Assembly (NCBI RefSeq): GCF_947504215.1
Contig: NZ_CANNGO010000006.1
Coordinates: forward strand, 186,001 to 250,000
Source: an uncultured Ruegeria sp.
GTDB taxonomy: Bacteria > Pseudomonadota > Alphaproteobacteria > Rhodobacterales > Rhodobacteraceae
Direction of reading: 5' to 3'
DNA length: 64,000 nucleotides
A program made the position numbers and the translations under genes. The notes beneath the pieces were generated by a model. It saw only the letters and a program-made list of their open reading frames with translations. It was not told the origin of the DNA and searched no databases. Below are positions 24,626-34,234 of the stretch, piece after piece; position 1 is the first letter of the stretch; the number at the start of each line of letters is the position of its first letter.

Positions 24626-25378
24626 TTAACCCAGAACTGCCAGCGCGGGGAAGGTTTCTAGCAGCCACCAGCTGAACTCGGTGAACAGCCCCGTGACCAG
24701 CATGATGCCCACAAACAGCAACAGCGCACCCATCACCTTTTCGATCGTGCCCATATAGGGTTTGATCCGGTTCATGACGGTCATCGAACGGTTCAAGAAC
24801 ATCGCCGCTAGCAGGAACGGAATCCCCAGCCCTGCAGCGTAGACACCAAGTAACAGTGTGCCCCGCGCGACTGACGCCTCGGATGCGGCCAAGGAGAGGA
24901 TCGCGCCTAGCTGCGGGCCGATACACGGCGTCCAGCCAAAGGCAAAGGCAAGCCCCAGAATATATGCGCCAAACACAGATCCACCGGAATCGCCGGTCTC
25001 AACACGGGCTTCCCGGTCCAACAGCGGAATTCGGAAGACATTCAGAAAATGCAGGCCAAAGACAATCACCACGGCGCCCGATATCTTGGCAAACAGCACC
25101 TGGTTTTGCAGCACAAATGCCCCGAAAGCCGACGCCGTAAAGCCCAACAACAAAAAGACTGTGGACAGACCCAGAACAAAGAACAGCGCTGACAAGGTTG
25201 CCTTGCGACGCGCGCGGGCTTCATCCTGCATTTCGTTGATCGTCACACCGCTCATATAGGCCAGATAGGGCGGCACAATGGGCAGCACGCAAGGCGACAA
25301 AAAGCTGATGAGCCCGCCAATCAAGGCGACGAACATGGCAGGAAGCAGACCCGCATCGATGATTTCTATTCCGAACAT
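24626..25378 (-). CDS. ccdA: Cytochrome c biogenesis protein CcdA
   Basis: CcdA moves reducing power across the inner membrane to periplasmic thiol proteins that keep apocytochrome c reduced. The 250-residue protein has six membrane helices and the two catalytic cysteines in the family segments ISFLSPCVLPIVPPYLAYMSG (split across residues 26-45) and FAFGWTPCIGPQLGAIL. Length and topology match CcdA and not DsbD, since there are no soluble domains. The remaining maturation genes (ccmE, ccmF, ccmH) lie 13-17 kb away. It is divergent from tusA. Confidence 0.93.
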   Translation of the reverse strand: MFGIEIIDAGLLPAMFVALIGGLISFLSPCVLPIVPPYLAYMSGVTINEMQDEARARRKATLSALFFVLGLSTVFLLLGFTASAFGAFVLQNQVLFAKISGAVVIVFGLHFLNVFRIPLLDREARVETGDSGGSVFGAYILGLAFAFGWTPCIGPQLGAILSLAASEASVARGTLLLGVYAAGLGIPFLLAAMFLNRSMTVMNRIKPYMGTIEKVMGALLLFVGIMLVTGLFTEFSWWLLETFPALAVLG

Positions 25379-25483
25379 AGATCAGCACATATGGTATCGA
25401 TGCGTCGCCGTCACGGGGCCAATCGGTCACATCATCGTGGTTGCACGCTGGACACCATGGCAAAGTGGAAATATCTGATCCCC

Positions 25484-25717
25484 ATGTCAAACCCGACCGA
25501 AACGCTGGACGCCCTTGGCCTGCTGTGCCCACTGCCCGTCCTGAAGGCTCGCAAACGCCTGAAATCCATGCCTGCTGGGGCTGTTTTACGCGTATTGGCT
25601 GACGATCCTGCCGCGATCGTCGATGTCCCGCATTTTTGCGTCGAAAGCGGTCATCAGCTGGTGTCTCAGGAAGATGCCGACGGGCATCAGATCTATCTCA
25701 TTCAAAAATCAGGCTGA
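25484..25717 (+). CDS. TusA family sulfurtransferase
   Basis: A 77-residue protein of the TusA/YeeD family, which passes persulfide sulfur between proteins. The family core LDALGLLCPLPVLKARKRL with the reactive Cys of CPLPVLKA is near residue 15, and a second Cys lies in VPHFCVESGH. The ATG at 25484 gives the typical N terminus; one nine codons upstream is possible, and neither has a strong ribosome binding site. It may serve tRNA thiolation or general sulfur transfer. No sulfur oxidation genes are adjacent, so its partner is unclear. Confidence 0.88.
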   Translation: MSNPTETLDALGLLCPLPVLKARKRLKSMPAGAVLRVLADDPAAIVDVPHFCVESGHQLVSQEDADGHQIYLIQKSG

Positions 25718-25740
25718 CAGGTTGCCGGGGCGTGCAAAAG

Positions 25741-25769
25741 AAAAGGCGGACACGCTGGCCCGCCTTTTT
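25741..25769. terminator. Bidirectional terminator between tusA and rne
   Basis: AAAAGGCGG (25741-25749) and CCGCCTTTT (25760-25768) form a 9-base-pair stem around a 10-base loop, with T runs on both strands. It ends both the tusA and the convergent rne messages. Confidence 0.8.
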
Positions 25770-25775
25770 GTTTGA

Positions 25776-28520
25776 CTACTGGCCCAAGGACCACCAGCCT
25801 CGCCGTTTAGGCTTGGCGGGTTCGCTGGGTTTTTCGGGTTCGGGAGCGGTCGTTGCAAGCAGGGGCTCGGCAGGTGTTTCTTCTACGCTTTCTTCGTTCG
25901 AAACTTCAGCCACGTCCGCAACTTCGACAGGTTCGGGCGTCGCTTCGGCAACCAATGGCGCCTCTTCCGCAGGCTCGGCCGCTGTTTCCGGTTCAGGCGC
26001 AGGCTGCTCATCCAGAGGCTGTTGTACGGGTTCACGGGCCTGCTCTGGCGCGACCTCTTGCGTGGCCGTGGCGTCCGCCTCGGTCACAGCGTCAGCCGCA
26101 ACGGGCTCGACCTCTTTTTTCTTGCGACGCGGCGCTCGGCGTTTTTTCGGCTTGGCTGGGGCCTCGTCTTCACTCTGCGGTTCCGCGGGAGCATCCGTCT
26201 CGGCCGCCTCTGCGGGTTCAGCCGCGGTTTCGCCGTCTTCAGCCGGCGCATCGCCGGTTTCGGATCCAGCGTCCTGAGCGTCTGCTCCTCCGCCGTTCTT
26301 TTTCCGACGGCGACGACGGCGCTTGCGCTTGGGCTTTGCTTCGTCTTCGGCCTGAACGGCCTCGTCAGCGACTTCGGCCTCTTCCTCGTCGGATGAATCC
26401 ACCAGATCCATCAGTGATGCATCCACCGAGACGACAGGTGCCGTTGCCTCGGGTACGATCCGGCTCGCCGTCTTGAACTTCTCCATCGAGAAATCCGGGC
26501 TAACCAGATGCAGATCGCCCTCAACACGCACAGACAGGCCGTAACGGGATTCGATCTGAGCGATATGTTCGCGTTTCTGATTCATCAAGAAGTTGGCGAT
26601 GCTGACCGGGCAGCGCACCAAAACCTCGCGCGAACGACGACGGGTGCCTTCTTCTTCGATCTGGCGCAAGATCGACAGCGCCATGTTGTCGTCGGACCGG
26701 ATCAGACCTGTCCCATGACACGCTGGGCATGGCTGAGTTGTCGCTTCCAACATACCGGGACGCAGACGCTGACGGCTCATCTCCATCAGACCAAAGCCCG
26801 AGATACGGCCCATCTGGATGCGCGCGCGGTCGGTCTTCAGCTTGTCCTTCATGCGCTTTTCGACGGCTGAGTTGTTCTTGCGCTCGTCCATATCGATAAA
26901 GTCGATGACGATCAGACCAGCCAAGTCACGCAGCCGCAATTGGCGCGCCACTTCCTCAGCCGCCTCAAGGTTGGTTTTAAGCGCCGTTTCTTCGATTGAA
27001 CCTTCTTTGGTCGCCCGGCCCGAGTTCACATCGATGGCCACCAGCGCTTCGGTCACGCCGATCACGATATACCCACCGGATTTCAGCTGTACGGTCGGGT
27101 TGAACATGCCCGCCAAATAGCTTTCCACTTGGTAGCGCGCGAACAAGGGCAGCGCGTCCTCGTACCGTTTCACGTTCTTGGCGTGGGACGGCATGATCAT
27201 CTTCATGAAGTCCTTGGCAATGCGGTACCCGCCTTCGCCTTCGACCAGAACTTCGTCTATATCGCGGTTGTACAGATCCCGGATCGACCGTTTGATCAGG
27301 TCGCCTTCCTCATAGATCTTTGCAGGCGCAATGGACTGCAGGGTCAGTTCACGGATTTGTTCCCACAAACGCTGCAGATACTCGTAGTCGCGCTTGATTT
27401 CGGATTTGGTCCGCTTCGCGCCAGCCGTGCGAATAATCAAACCCGCACCCGTCGGTACATCAATTTCCGAGGCGATTTCCTTGAGTTTCTTGCGGTCCGG
27501 AGCGTTGGTGATCTTGCGGCTGATACCGCCGCCACGTGCCGTGTTTGGCATCAGCACACAATAGCGACCGGCCAGCGACAGGTAGGTGGTCAGCGCTGCG
27601 CCTTTATTGCCGCGCTCTTCCTTGACCACTTGAACCAACAGCACCTGACGGACTTTGACGACTTCCTGGATTTTATACCGGCGCGGGCGCGGCTTGCGCG
27701 GCGGACGGATATCTTCGCTGTCGTCTTCATCGGCAACGGATTCGATGGAATCGTCCTTGCTGGTCGCGTCCGAGCGCGCGTCGCCCTCGTCAGCATCCTC
27801 TGCGTCGGCTTTTTTGCCGTTTGTATCCGAAGTCTGTTCTACTTCTTCCGAAGTGGCGTCTGTCGCATCCGCTTCAGCAGCTTTCGCACCGTCGCCACCC
27901 TCAGTCGCATCTGCTTCAGGGGCTGCTGCAATCTCATCTGACGGCGTGTCGTCAGATTTTTCAGCCTCTGCTTCATCGACCGGTTCTTCAACAGGTGTAT
28001 CCGCGACCAGCTCCACCGGTGAGCTGCCTTCGGGCACGTCCATTTCAACCGTATCGTCGGTGTTCTCGCCATCTTCCAGATCGATGGTTTCCATGCCAGA
28101 TGGTTCCGAAGACACTTCGATTGACTCGACTGCATCGTCAGATTTTACATCCGCCGCTTTAATCCGGGATCGCGAACGGCGTCTTTTGGGCTTGGACTCT
28201 TCCGCCTCATCCCGAGCCTTCATGGCCTCGGCATAAGCGCGTTCTTCCTCCATCAGCGCCTCGCGGTCGGCGACCGGGATTTGGTAATAATCCGGATGGA
28301 TCTCGGAAAACGCGAGGAACCCGTGGCGATTGCCGCCATAGTCCACAAAGGCCGCCTGCAGTGACGGCTCGACCCTGGTTACTTTTGCGAGATAGATGTT
28401 GCCAGCAAGCTGGCGTTTGTTTTCGGATTCAAAATCAAATTCCTCGACCTTGTTTCCGTCGACCACCACAACGCGAGTTTCCTCTGCGTGGGTGGCATCG
28501 ATAAGCATTTTCTTAGCCAT
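25776..28520 (-). CDS. rne: Ribonuclease E
   Basis: RNase E starts mRNA decay and processes stable RNAs. The 914-residue protein begins MAKKMLIDATHAEETRVVVV. Its S1 domain (residues 36-345) is split by an acidic, low-complexity insert of about 200 residues (roughly 100-310), typical of alphaproteobacteria. The catalytic DNase I-like region holds VALVAIDVNSGRA-type metal residues (here ALVAIDVNSGRATKEG) and VIDFIDMDERKN; the zinc link is PCPACHGTG. The C-terminal third alternates acidic and Lys/Arg-rich segments (KRKRRRRRRKKNGG, KKRRAPRRKKKEVE) for RNA and degradosome binding. The start is the ATG with the conserved N terminus. Confidence 0.95.
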   Translation of the reverse strand: MAKKMLIDATHAEETRVVVVDGNKVEEFDFESENKRQLAGNIYLAKVTRVEPSLQAAFVDYGGNRHGFLAFSEIHPDYYQIPVADREALMEEERAYAEAMKARDEAEESKPKRRRSRSRIKAADVKSDDAVESIEVSSEPSGMETIDLEDGENTDDTVEMDVPEGSSPVELVADTPVEEPVDEAEAEKSDDTPSDEIAAAPEADATEGGDGAKAAEADATDATSEEVEQTSDTNGKKADAEDADEGDARSDATSKDDSIESVADEDDSEDIRPPRKPRPRRYKIQEVVKVRQVLLVQVVKEERGNKGAALTTYLSLAGRYCVLMPNTARGGGISRKITNAPDRKKLKEIASEIDVPTGAGLIIRTAGAKRTKSEIKRDYEYLQRLWEQIRELTLQSIAPAKIYEEGDLIKRSIRDLYNRDIDEVLVEGEGGYRIAKDFMKMIMPSHAKNVKRYEDALPLFARYQVESYLAGMFNPTVQLKSGGYIVIGVTEALVAIDVNSGRATKEGSIEETALKTNLEAAEEVARQLRLRDLAGLIVIDFIDMDERKNNSAVEKRMKDKLKTDRARIQMGRISGFGLMEMSRQRLRPGMLEATTQPCPACHGTGLIRSDDNMALSILRQIEEEGTRRRSREVLVRCPVSIANFLMNQKREHIAQIESRYGLSVRVEGDLHLVSPDFSMEKFKTASRIVPEATAPVVSVDASLMDLVDSSDEEEAEVADEAVQAEDEAKPKRKRRRRRRKKNGGGADAQDAGSETGDAPAEDGETAAEPAEAAETDAPAEPQSEDEAPAKPKKRRAPRRKKKEVEPVAADAVTEADATATQEVAPEQAREPVQQPLDEQPAPEPETAAEPAEEAPLVAEATPEPVEVADVAEVSNEESVEETPAEPLLATTAPEPEKPSEPAKPKRRGWWSLGQ

Positions 28521-28996
28521 GTGTCCTTGGTGCACCGCGCCAAACGCGTTGTCCTGACCCGTCCGGGCGGACAGGCGCTTTTGGGGTGGTGTCTTGTCAG
28601 GGCGATATCGGACGGCGCGCGGCAGGGTCTGGCGCTCTGGCCCCCTGCCCGTTCTCTCAATCGTTGCGCGCGCGTCATCGCGGTTCTTCTCCGACAGGCG
28701 CGATACAAGCCGCCTCCTGCCCATTTATTCCTTTCGCCCAACGCGTCGGGCTCAGGCACTCCACTGCCCCATGCGGGGCACAATCGGTCTGCTTTGCGGT
28801 GAAAGATCGATCATCACTTGGGGCAAAGCAGCGAAACTCATTGATTCGGGACTTAAAGACGCAAAAAAGGATCAGGCCCGTCCGCCCACATTAAAAGCAG
28901 TCCTGTGGAAAACACAATGGGCAAACTGCATCGCCGGCAATCAGTTAAGACCGCCGGCGTTCCAAATGTTGCAGCTGTTAAGGTGGCACTTGCCCG
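28521..28996 (-). other. Long leader and promoter region of rne
   Basis: This 476-base gap between the dctD stop and the rne start has no convincing gene on either strand. Long leaders that mediate autoregulation are known for rne in other bacteria, so part of this is probably 5' untranslated RNA. One inverted repeat, CGCCGGC (28932-28938) and GCCGGCG (28953-28959) with a 14-base loop, sits shortly after dctD and might end its message, but has no T run. I could not place a promoter. Confidence 0.4.
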
Positions 28997-30331
28997 TTAG
29001 AGATAGTCCGACCGCTGCAGGCTGTACTTGGCCATCTTTTCGTTCAACGTCCGACGCGGCAGGCACAATTCATCCATCACGGACGCGATCGAGCCTTTGT
29101 GGCGGCGCATTGTGTTGTCGATAAGCATCCGCTCGAACGCTTCGACATATTCCTTCAGCGGCTTGCCTTCGGTTGTCATCACCGGCTGCATTTCTTCGTG
29201 ATCAGACATCAGCAAGGATGCAATCGTACCCGAACCACGCCGCGATTGCAGCACGGCGCGTTCCGCGATGTTGATCAGCTGACGCACATTGCCGGGCCAC
29301 GGCGCCTGCAACAGTTGCGCTGCTTCCTGAGCGCTGACCTGTGGGGCGTCACAGCCATATTCCTCGGCAAATTGCTCGCTCAGACGCGTAAACAGCGTCA
29401 GAATGTCTTCGCCGCGCTGGCGCAGCGGCGGCATCGTGATGCGCAGCGCCGCCAGTCGGTAGAACAGATCAGGGCGCAGAACATCCTCGCTGGTTTTTCC
29501 CGCTTCCTGAAGGTTTGAAATTGCGACGATCCGGGTTTCCGCCGGGGTGCCCTGATCGTTCATAACGCTCAGCAGCTTGGCCTGAAGCGTATCGCTTAGG
29601 GCCTCAACATCCTCCAGCACCAATGTACCCCCGCGGGCCTCTTCGATGGCTGGCAGTTGGGCATCTTCAGGCATCATTGGGCCAAACAGACGCTTTGATA
29701 GCGCCTCTTCTTCCAAGGCCGCACAGGACACTAACACGAATTTCTTGCCCGCTCGGCTGCCAACGGCATGCAAGGCATGGGCGACCAGAGTTTTGCCTGT
29801 CCCGGTCTCTCCGTCGATCAGAACGTGACCATCGGCCTGGCCCAGATCCAAAATGTCCTCGCGCAACCTTTCCATAACCGGGCTGGCACCGATCAATTTG
29901 TTCATGATCTGAGTGCCGCCGGACAGCTCGCGCCGCAGTGCTCGGTTGTCCAGGGTCAGCCGTCTGGCGTTGCTGGCGCGCTTCGCCAATTCCGACATGC
30001 GGTCCGGGTTGAACGGTTTTTCGAGAAAATCAAACGCCCCGACCCGCATCGCCTCGACCGCCATGGGCACGTCACCATGACCGGTGATCATAATGACCGG
30101 CAGTGTACTGTCGGCGCCCATCAGCTTTTTCAGCAGTTGGATGCCATCCATTCCCGGCATCTTGATGTCTGAAATTACAATGCCCGGGTAGTCCGGCCCC
30201 AAAACCTTGAGTGCATCTTCTGCACTGCCAAAGGTTTCAGTGTCATAGCCTGACAGCGCCAGCCATTGGCTGATCGACTGCCGCATGTCCTGTTCGTCGT
30301 CTACGATGGCGATTTTCATGGCTTGTGCCAT
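28997..30331 (-). CDS. dctD: DctD-type response regulator with degenerate sigma-54 interaction motif
   Basis: The 444-residue protein has a receiver domain (residues 6-120, phosphate acceptor Asp55 in VISDIKMPGMDG), an AAA+ domain (about 140-375, Walker A GETGTGKT at 174-181) and a C-terminal helix-turn-helix of the Fis type (SVMDELCLPRRTLNEKMAKY). DctD activates dicarboxylate transport with sigma-54 RNA polymerase. However, the GAFTGA loop that touches sigma-54 is missing: after KRLFG the sequence reads PMMPEDAQLP. Walker B is LVLEDVE instead of the usual DE order. This suggests action without sigma-54. It lies 12 bases after dctB. No dctPQM transport genes are in the window. Confidence 0.88.
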   Translation of the reverse strand: MAQAMKIAIVDDEQDMRQSISQWLALSGYDTETFGSAEDALKVLGPDYPGIVISDIKMPGMDGIQLLKKLMGADSTLPVIMITGHGDVPMAVEAMRVGAFDFLEKPFNPDRMSELAKRASNARRLTLDNRALRRELSGGTQIMNKLIGASPVMERLREDILDLGQADGHVLIDGETGTGKTLVAHALHAVGSRAGKKFVLVSCAALEEEALSKRLFGPMMPEDAQLPAIEEARGGTLVLEDVEALSDTLQAKLLSVMNDQGTPAETRIVAISNLQEAGKTSEDVLRPDLFYRLAALRITMPPLRQRGEDILTLFTRLSEQFAEEYGCDAPQVSAQEAAQLLQAPWPGNVRQLINIAERAVLQSRRGSGTIASLLMSDHEEMQPVMTTEGKPLKEYVEAFERMLIDNTMRRHKGSIASVMDELCLPRRTLNEKMAKYSLQRSDYL

Positions 30332-30343
30332 ATGTCTTCCCCG

Positions 30344-32122
30344 TTATTCAGCGGCCTCAAGGCCGTCGCTTCCTAGTATCGGCAGTTGCATCTCGAACAC
30401 CGCGCCACCTGATTGGCCGTTCCGAGCTGTCAGCCGTCCGCCATGGTCGTTCACGATCCCGGACGAGATGGCAAGCCCCAGCCCGACCCCATCGCCGGGC
30501 TGTTTGGTGGTGTAGAAGGGTTCGAACAGGTTCTCGATGTTTTCGATCCCGTGACCATTGTCGCGCACTGTCAGCACCGCCATTTCGCCCGCCGCCAGAA
30601 TGATTTCCAGATCTGGCTCGGGTACTGACTTGGTGGCGTCCAGCGCGTTTCGCAAGAGGTTCACCATCACCTGTTCGATCCGCATGCGGTCGCCCATTAC
30701 GACAACCGAGTCCTCGGGCAGGATCTGTGTGATCTTGACCTCCCGTTGGCGCAGCTGCGGCTCCATCATTGACAGGGAAGAGGCCAGCGCCTCCCCAAGG
30801 TTTACTGGTGAAAACGCATCTGCACCCTTGCGCGCGTATGATTTCAGCTGTCGTGTGATCGCGCCCATACGCTCGATCAGCCCATCAATGCGACCAAAGC
30901 TGGCGAGCGCCTCTTCGGGACGGTTTCGACGCAGTAGCAGACGCGCGCCAGCCAAGTAGGTTTTCATTGCAGCCAGCGGTTGATTCAGCTCGTGGCTGAC
31001 GGCCGCGGACATTTCACCCAACGCCGCAAGTTTCGAGCTTTGCGCGAGGGTCTGTTCCGCCAGATCCAACGTCTTTTCAACCCGTTCCCGCTCAGCAATT
31101 TCCCGCTGCAGCCTTGCGTTCAATGCGCGAAGCTCTGCCGACTCGCGCTGGAACAGCGCCATCCGAAGCGTCGCGCGGCGGCTGAGTGCATAGAAGGTCA
31201 GCGCCAGAAGAATCGCAAATCCCATGATTTCCAGCGCCAGCACGCTGTTCACCTTTTCCCGGATCGACGCATAGGTGGTGAACGACGTCATCTGCCAGCC
31301 GCGGAACGGAATCCGCGTTTTCATCCGCATCACTGCCTCACCCTGAAGATAGGCATCCGGCGGCAGAGCCGTCCAATCGGTGGTGGCCCGAATGGCGCGT
31401 TGGATCGCGTTTTGTGGCGGTTGGCGCAGCATGGCAGCGTTTTCATCCACCCCACGCCATTGTGGTTCGGTCGACAGAATGATGTTGCCGGTGCTGTCGG
31501 TCACCATTACGGCATCTGAAATCCCCGCCCAGGCGCGTTCGAACTTCTGCAGATCGACCTCTACGACGATAACACCCAGAATCTCCGATCCGGCCTGAAT
31601 GCGTCGTGAATAGACAAAGCTATAGCCGCCGGATTCCTTTGGTATGACGGTAAAGATGGTCGAATTTGATCTGATGGCATCCACAAAATAGGCAGAATTC
31701 CGATGTGCCTCGCCCAGACGGTTCCTGTCGGTGGCAGCAACAGACCGCCCATCCCCGTCCAGCAGCATCAGCGAGGCAGCGCCAATTTCTTCGACAAAAG
31801 AAATCAGGCGCTGTGTCGATAGCGTATAATCGCTGGAGCGCAGCGCCGAGATCAGCGTTGGATCGCGCGCCAGCAATTGCGGTACAATCGCGTTACGGCG
31901 CAATTCGCTCAGCAGGTTGCCGGAATACAGCGCCAGGCGCAGCTCTGCGCGGTTTCGCGTAGATTCAGTGAACCGATCCGTCAGCAGCCGGTTGGTGATC
32001 CAAACGGTCGAAACAGTGGCCACCAAAAGAATAATGATCGCAACGCGCAACCGCCACCCTAGTGGAGCACCCCGGAATGGGTTTTTCAGTTTGGACCAGC
32101 CAGAGCTAACTTCGGTACTCAT
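30344..32122 (-). CDS. dctB: DctB-type sensor histidine kinase
   Basis: A 592-residue inner-membrane kinase. A first membrane helix lies at about residues 27-44. The periplasmic sensor of about 250 residues shows PAS-like tandem sensing features of DctB (IGAASLMLLDGDGRSVAATD, SYFVYSRRI-like, DAVMVTDSTGNIILST). After the second helix at about 305-322 comes a coiled coil with LRALNARLQREIAERERVEK. The phosphorylated His is in SAAVSHELNQPLAAMKTYLA. The ATPase boxes are QVMVNLLRNALDATKS, VRDNGHGI and GDGVGLGLAISSGI. It should sense C4-dicarboxylates and phosphorylate the adjacent DctD. The ligand is inferred from the family. Confidence 0.9.
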   Translation of the reverse strand: MSTEVSSGWSKLKNPFRGAPLGWRLRVAIIILLVATVSTVWITNRLLTDRFTESTRNRAELRLALYSGNLLSELRRNAIVPQLLARDPTLISALRSSDYTLSTQRLISFVEEIGAASLMLLDGDGRSVAATDRNRLGEAHRNSAYFVDAIRSNSTIFTVIPKESGGYSFVYSRRIQAGSEILGVIVVEVDLQKFERAWAGISDAVMVTDSTGNIILSTEPQWRGVDENAAMLRQPPQNAIQRAIRATTDWTALPPDAYLQGEAVMRMKTRIPFRGWQMTSFTTYASIREKVNSVLALEIMGFAILLALTFYALSRRATLRMALFQRESAELRALNARLQREIAERERVEKTLDLAEQTLAQSSKLAALGEMSAAVSHELNQPLAAMKTYLAGARLLLRRNRPEEALASFGRIDGLIERMGAITRQLKSYARKGADAFSPVNLGEALASSLSMMEPQLRQREVKITQILPEDSVVVMGDRMRIEQVMVNLLRNALDATKSVPEPDLEIILAAGEMAVLTVRDNGHGIENIENLFEPFYTTKQPGDGVGLGLAISSGIVNDHGGRLTARNGQSGGAVFEMQLPILGSDGLEAAE

Positions 32123-32158
32123 CCCCAGAAGTTACGCTTGGATCAGTCCGATCTCAAG

Positions 32159-32827
32159 TCACGCCGGTGCCAGAACACCTGACAATGCGCGGAACAGCGC
32201 CACCCCGTCGGTCCCGCCATGGCCTTCATCTGCCGCGCGCTCGGGATGGGGCATCATCCCGAGAACACGACGGTTTTCCGATAAAATGCCTGCGATATCC
32301 CCGGCCGAGCCGTTCGGATTCTCGGTATAGGTGAACGCGATCCGGTCTTGATCCTTCAGCGCGGACAACGTTGTGTCATCGGCGAAATAGTTTCCATCGT
32401 GATGAGCGATGGGAATACCGATCACGTCGCCGGCATTGTAGCCTTCGGTAAAGGCCGAGTTGCTGGTTTCCACTTTCAGACCAACAGTCTTGCAGATGTA
32501 TTTCAGACCCGCATTGCGCAGTAGCGCGCCAGGCAGAATCCCGGTTTCGGTCAATATCTGAAACCCGTTGCAGACCCCAACCGCGTATCCACCGCGCTCG
32601 GTATGATCGACCACAGCCTTGCAAATCGGCGATTGTGCGGCAATTGCACCGCAGCGCAGATAGTCGCCATACGAGAATCCGCCGGGCACTCCTACAATGT
32701 CGATGCCTTCCGGCAATGCCGCGTCCTTGTGCCAGACCATATCGACCTGGAACCCAGCCTGTTCGAAGGCAACGGCAAGATCCCGGTCACAGTTCGAACC
32801 GGGGAATACGATGACGGCTGCGCGCAT
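32159..32827 (-). CDS. purQ: Phosphoribosylformylglycinamidine synthase, glutaminase subunit PurQ
   Basis: PurQ releases ammonia from glutamine for PurL in step four of purine synthesis. It is a 222-residue class I glutamine amidotransferase with the nucleophile Cys in [16 protein letters not shown] near residue 88 and the His-Glu pair in [11 protein letters not shown] near residue 197. The N terminus [21 protein letters not shown] is typical. It works with PurS (6 kb-scale neighbour at 33887) and PurL (52689). It is separated from purS by an alcohol dehydrogenase gene, which is unusual. Confidence 0.95.
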   Translation of the reverse strand: MRAAVIVFPGSNCDRDLAVAFEQAGFQVDMVWHKDAALPEGIDIVGVPGGFSYGDYLRCGAIAAQSPICKAVVDHTERGGYAVGVCNGFQILTETGILPGALLRNAGLKYICKTVGLKVETSNSAFTEGYNAGDVIGIPIAHHDGNYFADDTTLSALKDQDRIAFTYTENPNGSAGDIAGILSENRRVLGMMPHPERAADEGHGGTDGVALFRALSGVLAPA

Positions 32828-32838
32828 AGCGGACCCTC

Positions 32839-33882
32839 CTAAGAGACAAAATCAGTGACAACCGCGACGCCCGGAGGTGTCGGAGTATCAAAAGCGGCAA
32901 GCTCATCGCTCACCTGGTTCAGTGATATCTTTCGTGTCACCAGCGGGCTAAGGTCAACACCCCCACCCGAGATCAGTGACAAAAGTGATGGGTAACGCCA
33001 ACTTGGCATTCCTCGTGTTCCATAAATGGACAGTTGTCCTGAATACAGAACATCCATCGGCAGTGACATCTGGGCGTGTTCTCCCGTTGGCATGCCGATC
33101 TGGACAAGACGCCCAAGTTTGCGCAAAGACCGCAGGGCCGACACGGTGGTGGTCTCAACCCCCAGGGCCTCGATTGCCACATGCGCGCCGCCGCCAGTGA
33201 GGTCTTTTATTGCCTCAGGTGCATTACACATGGCCGCATTAAGGACAGCGTCCGCACCAAGTGTTTTGGCATAGATCAGCTTGTCATCGTCGATATCGAC
33301 GACGGCAACACGCGCGCCCAACGCCTTTCCGAGTAAGAGTGCCGAAACGCCAACACCGCCGCCACCAAAAACTGCCAGCCATTCGCCGCCTTGCAACTGC
33401 GCCCGCCCCACCAAAGCCTGCCAGGCTGTCGTCACGCGACATCCCAAGGCCGCCCCGATTTCCGGGGCCAGGGTTTCGGGCAAAACCGACAGGTTTGCGT
33501 CGGCATGAGCAACAGCGATGTATTCGGCGAATGCGCCGTCGCAGGTGAAACCGGGTACGATCTGATCCGCGCAAACGGTCTGATGACCCTGCGCACAATC
33601 GCCACACTGACCGCATGCCAGAATGAAGGGGGCAATCACCCTGTCCCCGACGCGCCACCGGGCAACCTGTGCTCCGACGGAAACAACCTCACCGCAATAC
33701 TCGTGCCCCGGTGTAATGGGTAACGCTACATCAGGGTCCGAGCCTGACCAGGCATGCCAGTCCGACCGGCAAACACCGCACGCCAACACCCGAACAACAA
33801 CGCCATGTGCGGCAGGTTCAGGGTCGGGAACGGTGCTTACCTCAAGTGGCTGGCGAAAGCTGGTGAGGCGCGCTGCCCGCAT
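32839..33882 (-). CDS. Zinc-dependent alcohol dehydrogenase family protein
   Basis: A 347-residue medium-chain dehydrogenase. Catalytic zinc ligands are Cys in [12 protein letters not shown] and His/Glu in [11 protein letters not shown]; the structural zinc site has the four cysteines of [17 protein letters not shown]. The cofactor loop is [27 protein letters not shown], where the Asp suggests NAD. Its substrate is unknown. It starts 4 bases after purS and ends 11 bases before purQ, so it is translated from the purine message although it has no evident purine role. An insertion of a housekeeping dehydrogenase into an operon is the simplest view. Confidence 0.88.
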   Translation of the reverse strand: MRAARLTSFRQPLEVSTVPDPEPAAHGVVVRVLACGVCRSDWHAWSGSDPDVALPITPGHEYCGEVVSVGAQVARWRVGDRVIAPFILACGQCGDCAQGHQTVCADQIVPGFTCDGAFAEYIAVAHADANLSVLPETLAPEIGAALGCRVTTAWQALVGRAQLQGGEWLAVFGGGGVGVSALLLGKALGARVAVVDIDDDKLIYAKTLGADAVLNAAMCNAPEAIKDLTGGGAHVAIEALGVETTTVSALRSLRKLGRLVQIGMPTGEHAQMSLPMDVLYSGQLSIYGTRGMPSWRYPSLLSLISGGGVDLSPLVTRKISLNQVSDELAAFDTPTPPGVAVVTDFVS

Positions 33883-33886
33883 TGCT

Positions 33887-34117
33887 TCAGACCAGTTCGA
33901 TTTCGTAGCGTTCGATTACGGTGTTGGCCAAAAGCTTTTCGCACATTTCGGTCACGTCTGCCTCGGTCGCGCCTTCGGTAAGCTCCAGGTCGATCACTTT
34001 GCCTTGCCGTACACCTTCGACCTGATCAAAGCCCATGGCGCCCAATGCGTGCCGCACCGCTTCGCCCTGCGGGTCCAACACCCCGTTCTTGAGCATCACA
34101 TGCACCCGTGCTTTCAT
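33887..34117 (-). CDS. purS: Phosphoribosylformylglycinamidine synthase subunit PurS
   Basis: PurS is the small structural subunit that joins PurQ and PurL in the three-part FGAM synthase. The 76-residue protein shows the family sequence: MKARVHVMLKNGVLDPQGEA, then GFDQVEGVRQGKVIDLELTE and EMCEKLLANTVIERYEIEL. The start has GGTGGAG 8 bases upstream. It lies downstream of marC in the same direction. Confidence 0.94.
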   Translation of the reverse strand: MKARVHVMLKNGVLDPQGEAVRHALGAMGFDQVEGVRQGKVIDLELTEGATEADVTEMCEKLLANTVIERYEIELV

Positions 34118-34234
34118 ATTCGCAACTCCACCTGCGGGCCGCGCGTTTGGGCCCATTTCGTTGCGCGGGGGATAGCGCGCCTGATGCCATTGGACAACCC
34201 TGTTTACCGTGCGGTTTGCCGCAGCGGCCGAGCG

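Noticed and set aside
25800-26340. Tandem repeat or CRISPR-like pattern
   Set aside because: The repetitive Ala/Glu/Pro codons encode the low-complexity C terminus of RNase E; spacing and unit length are irregular.
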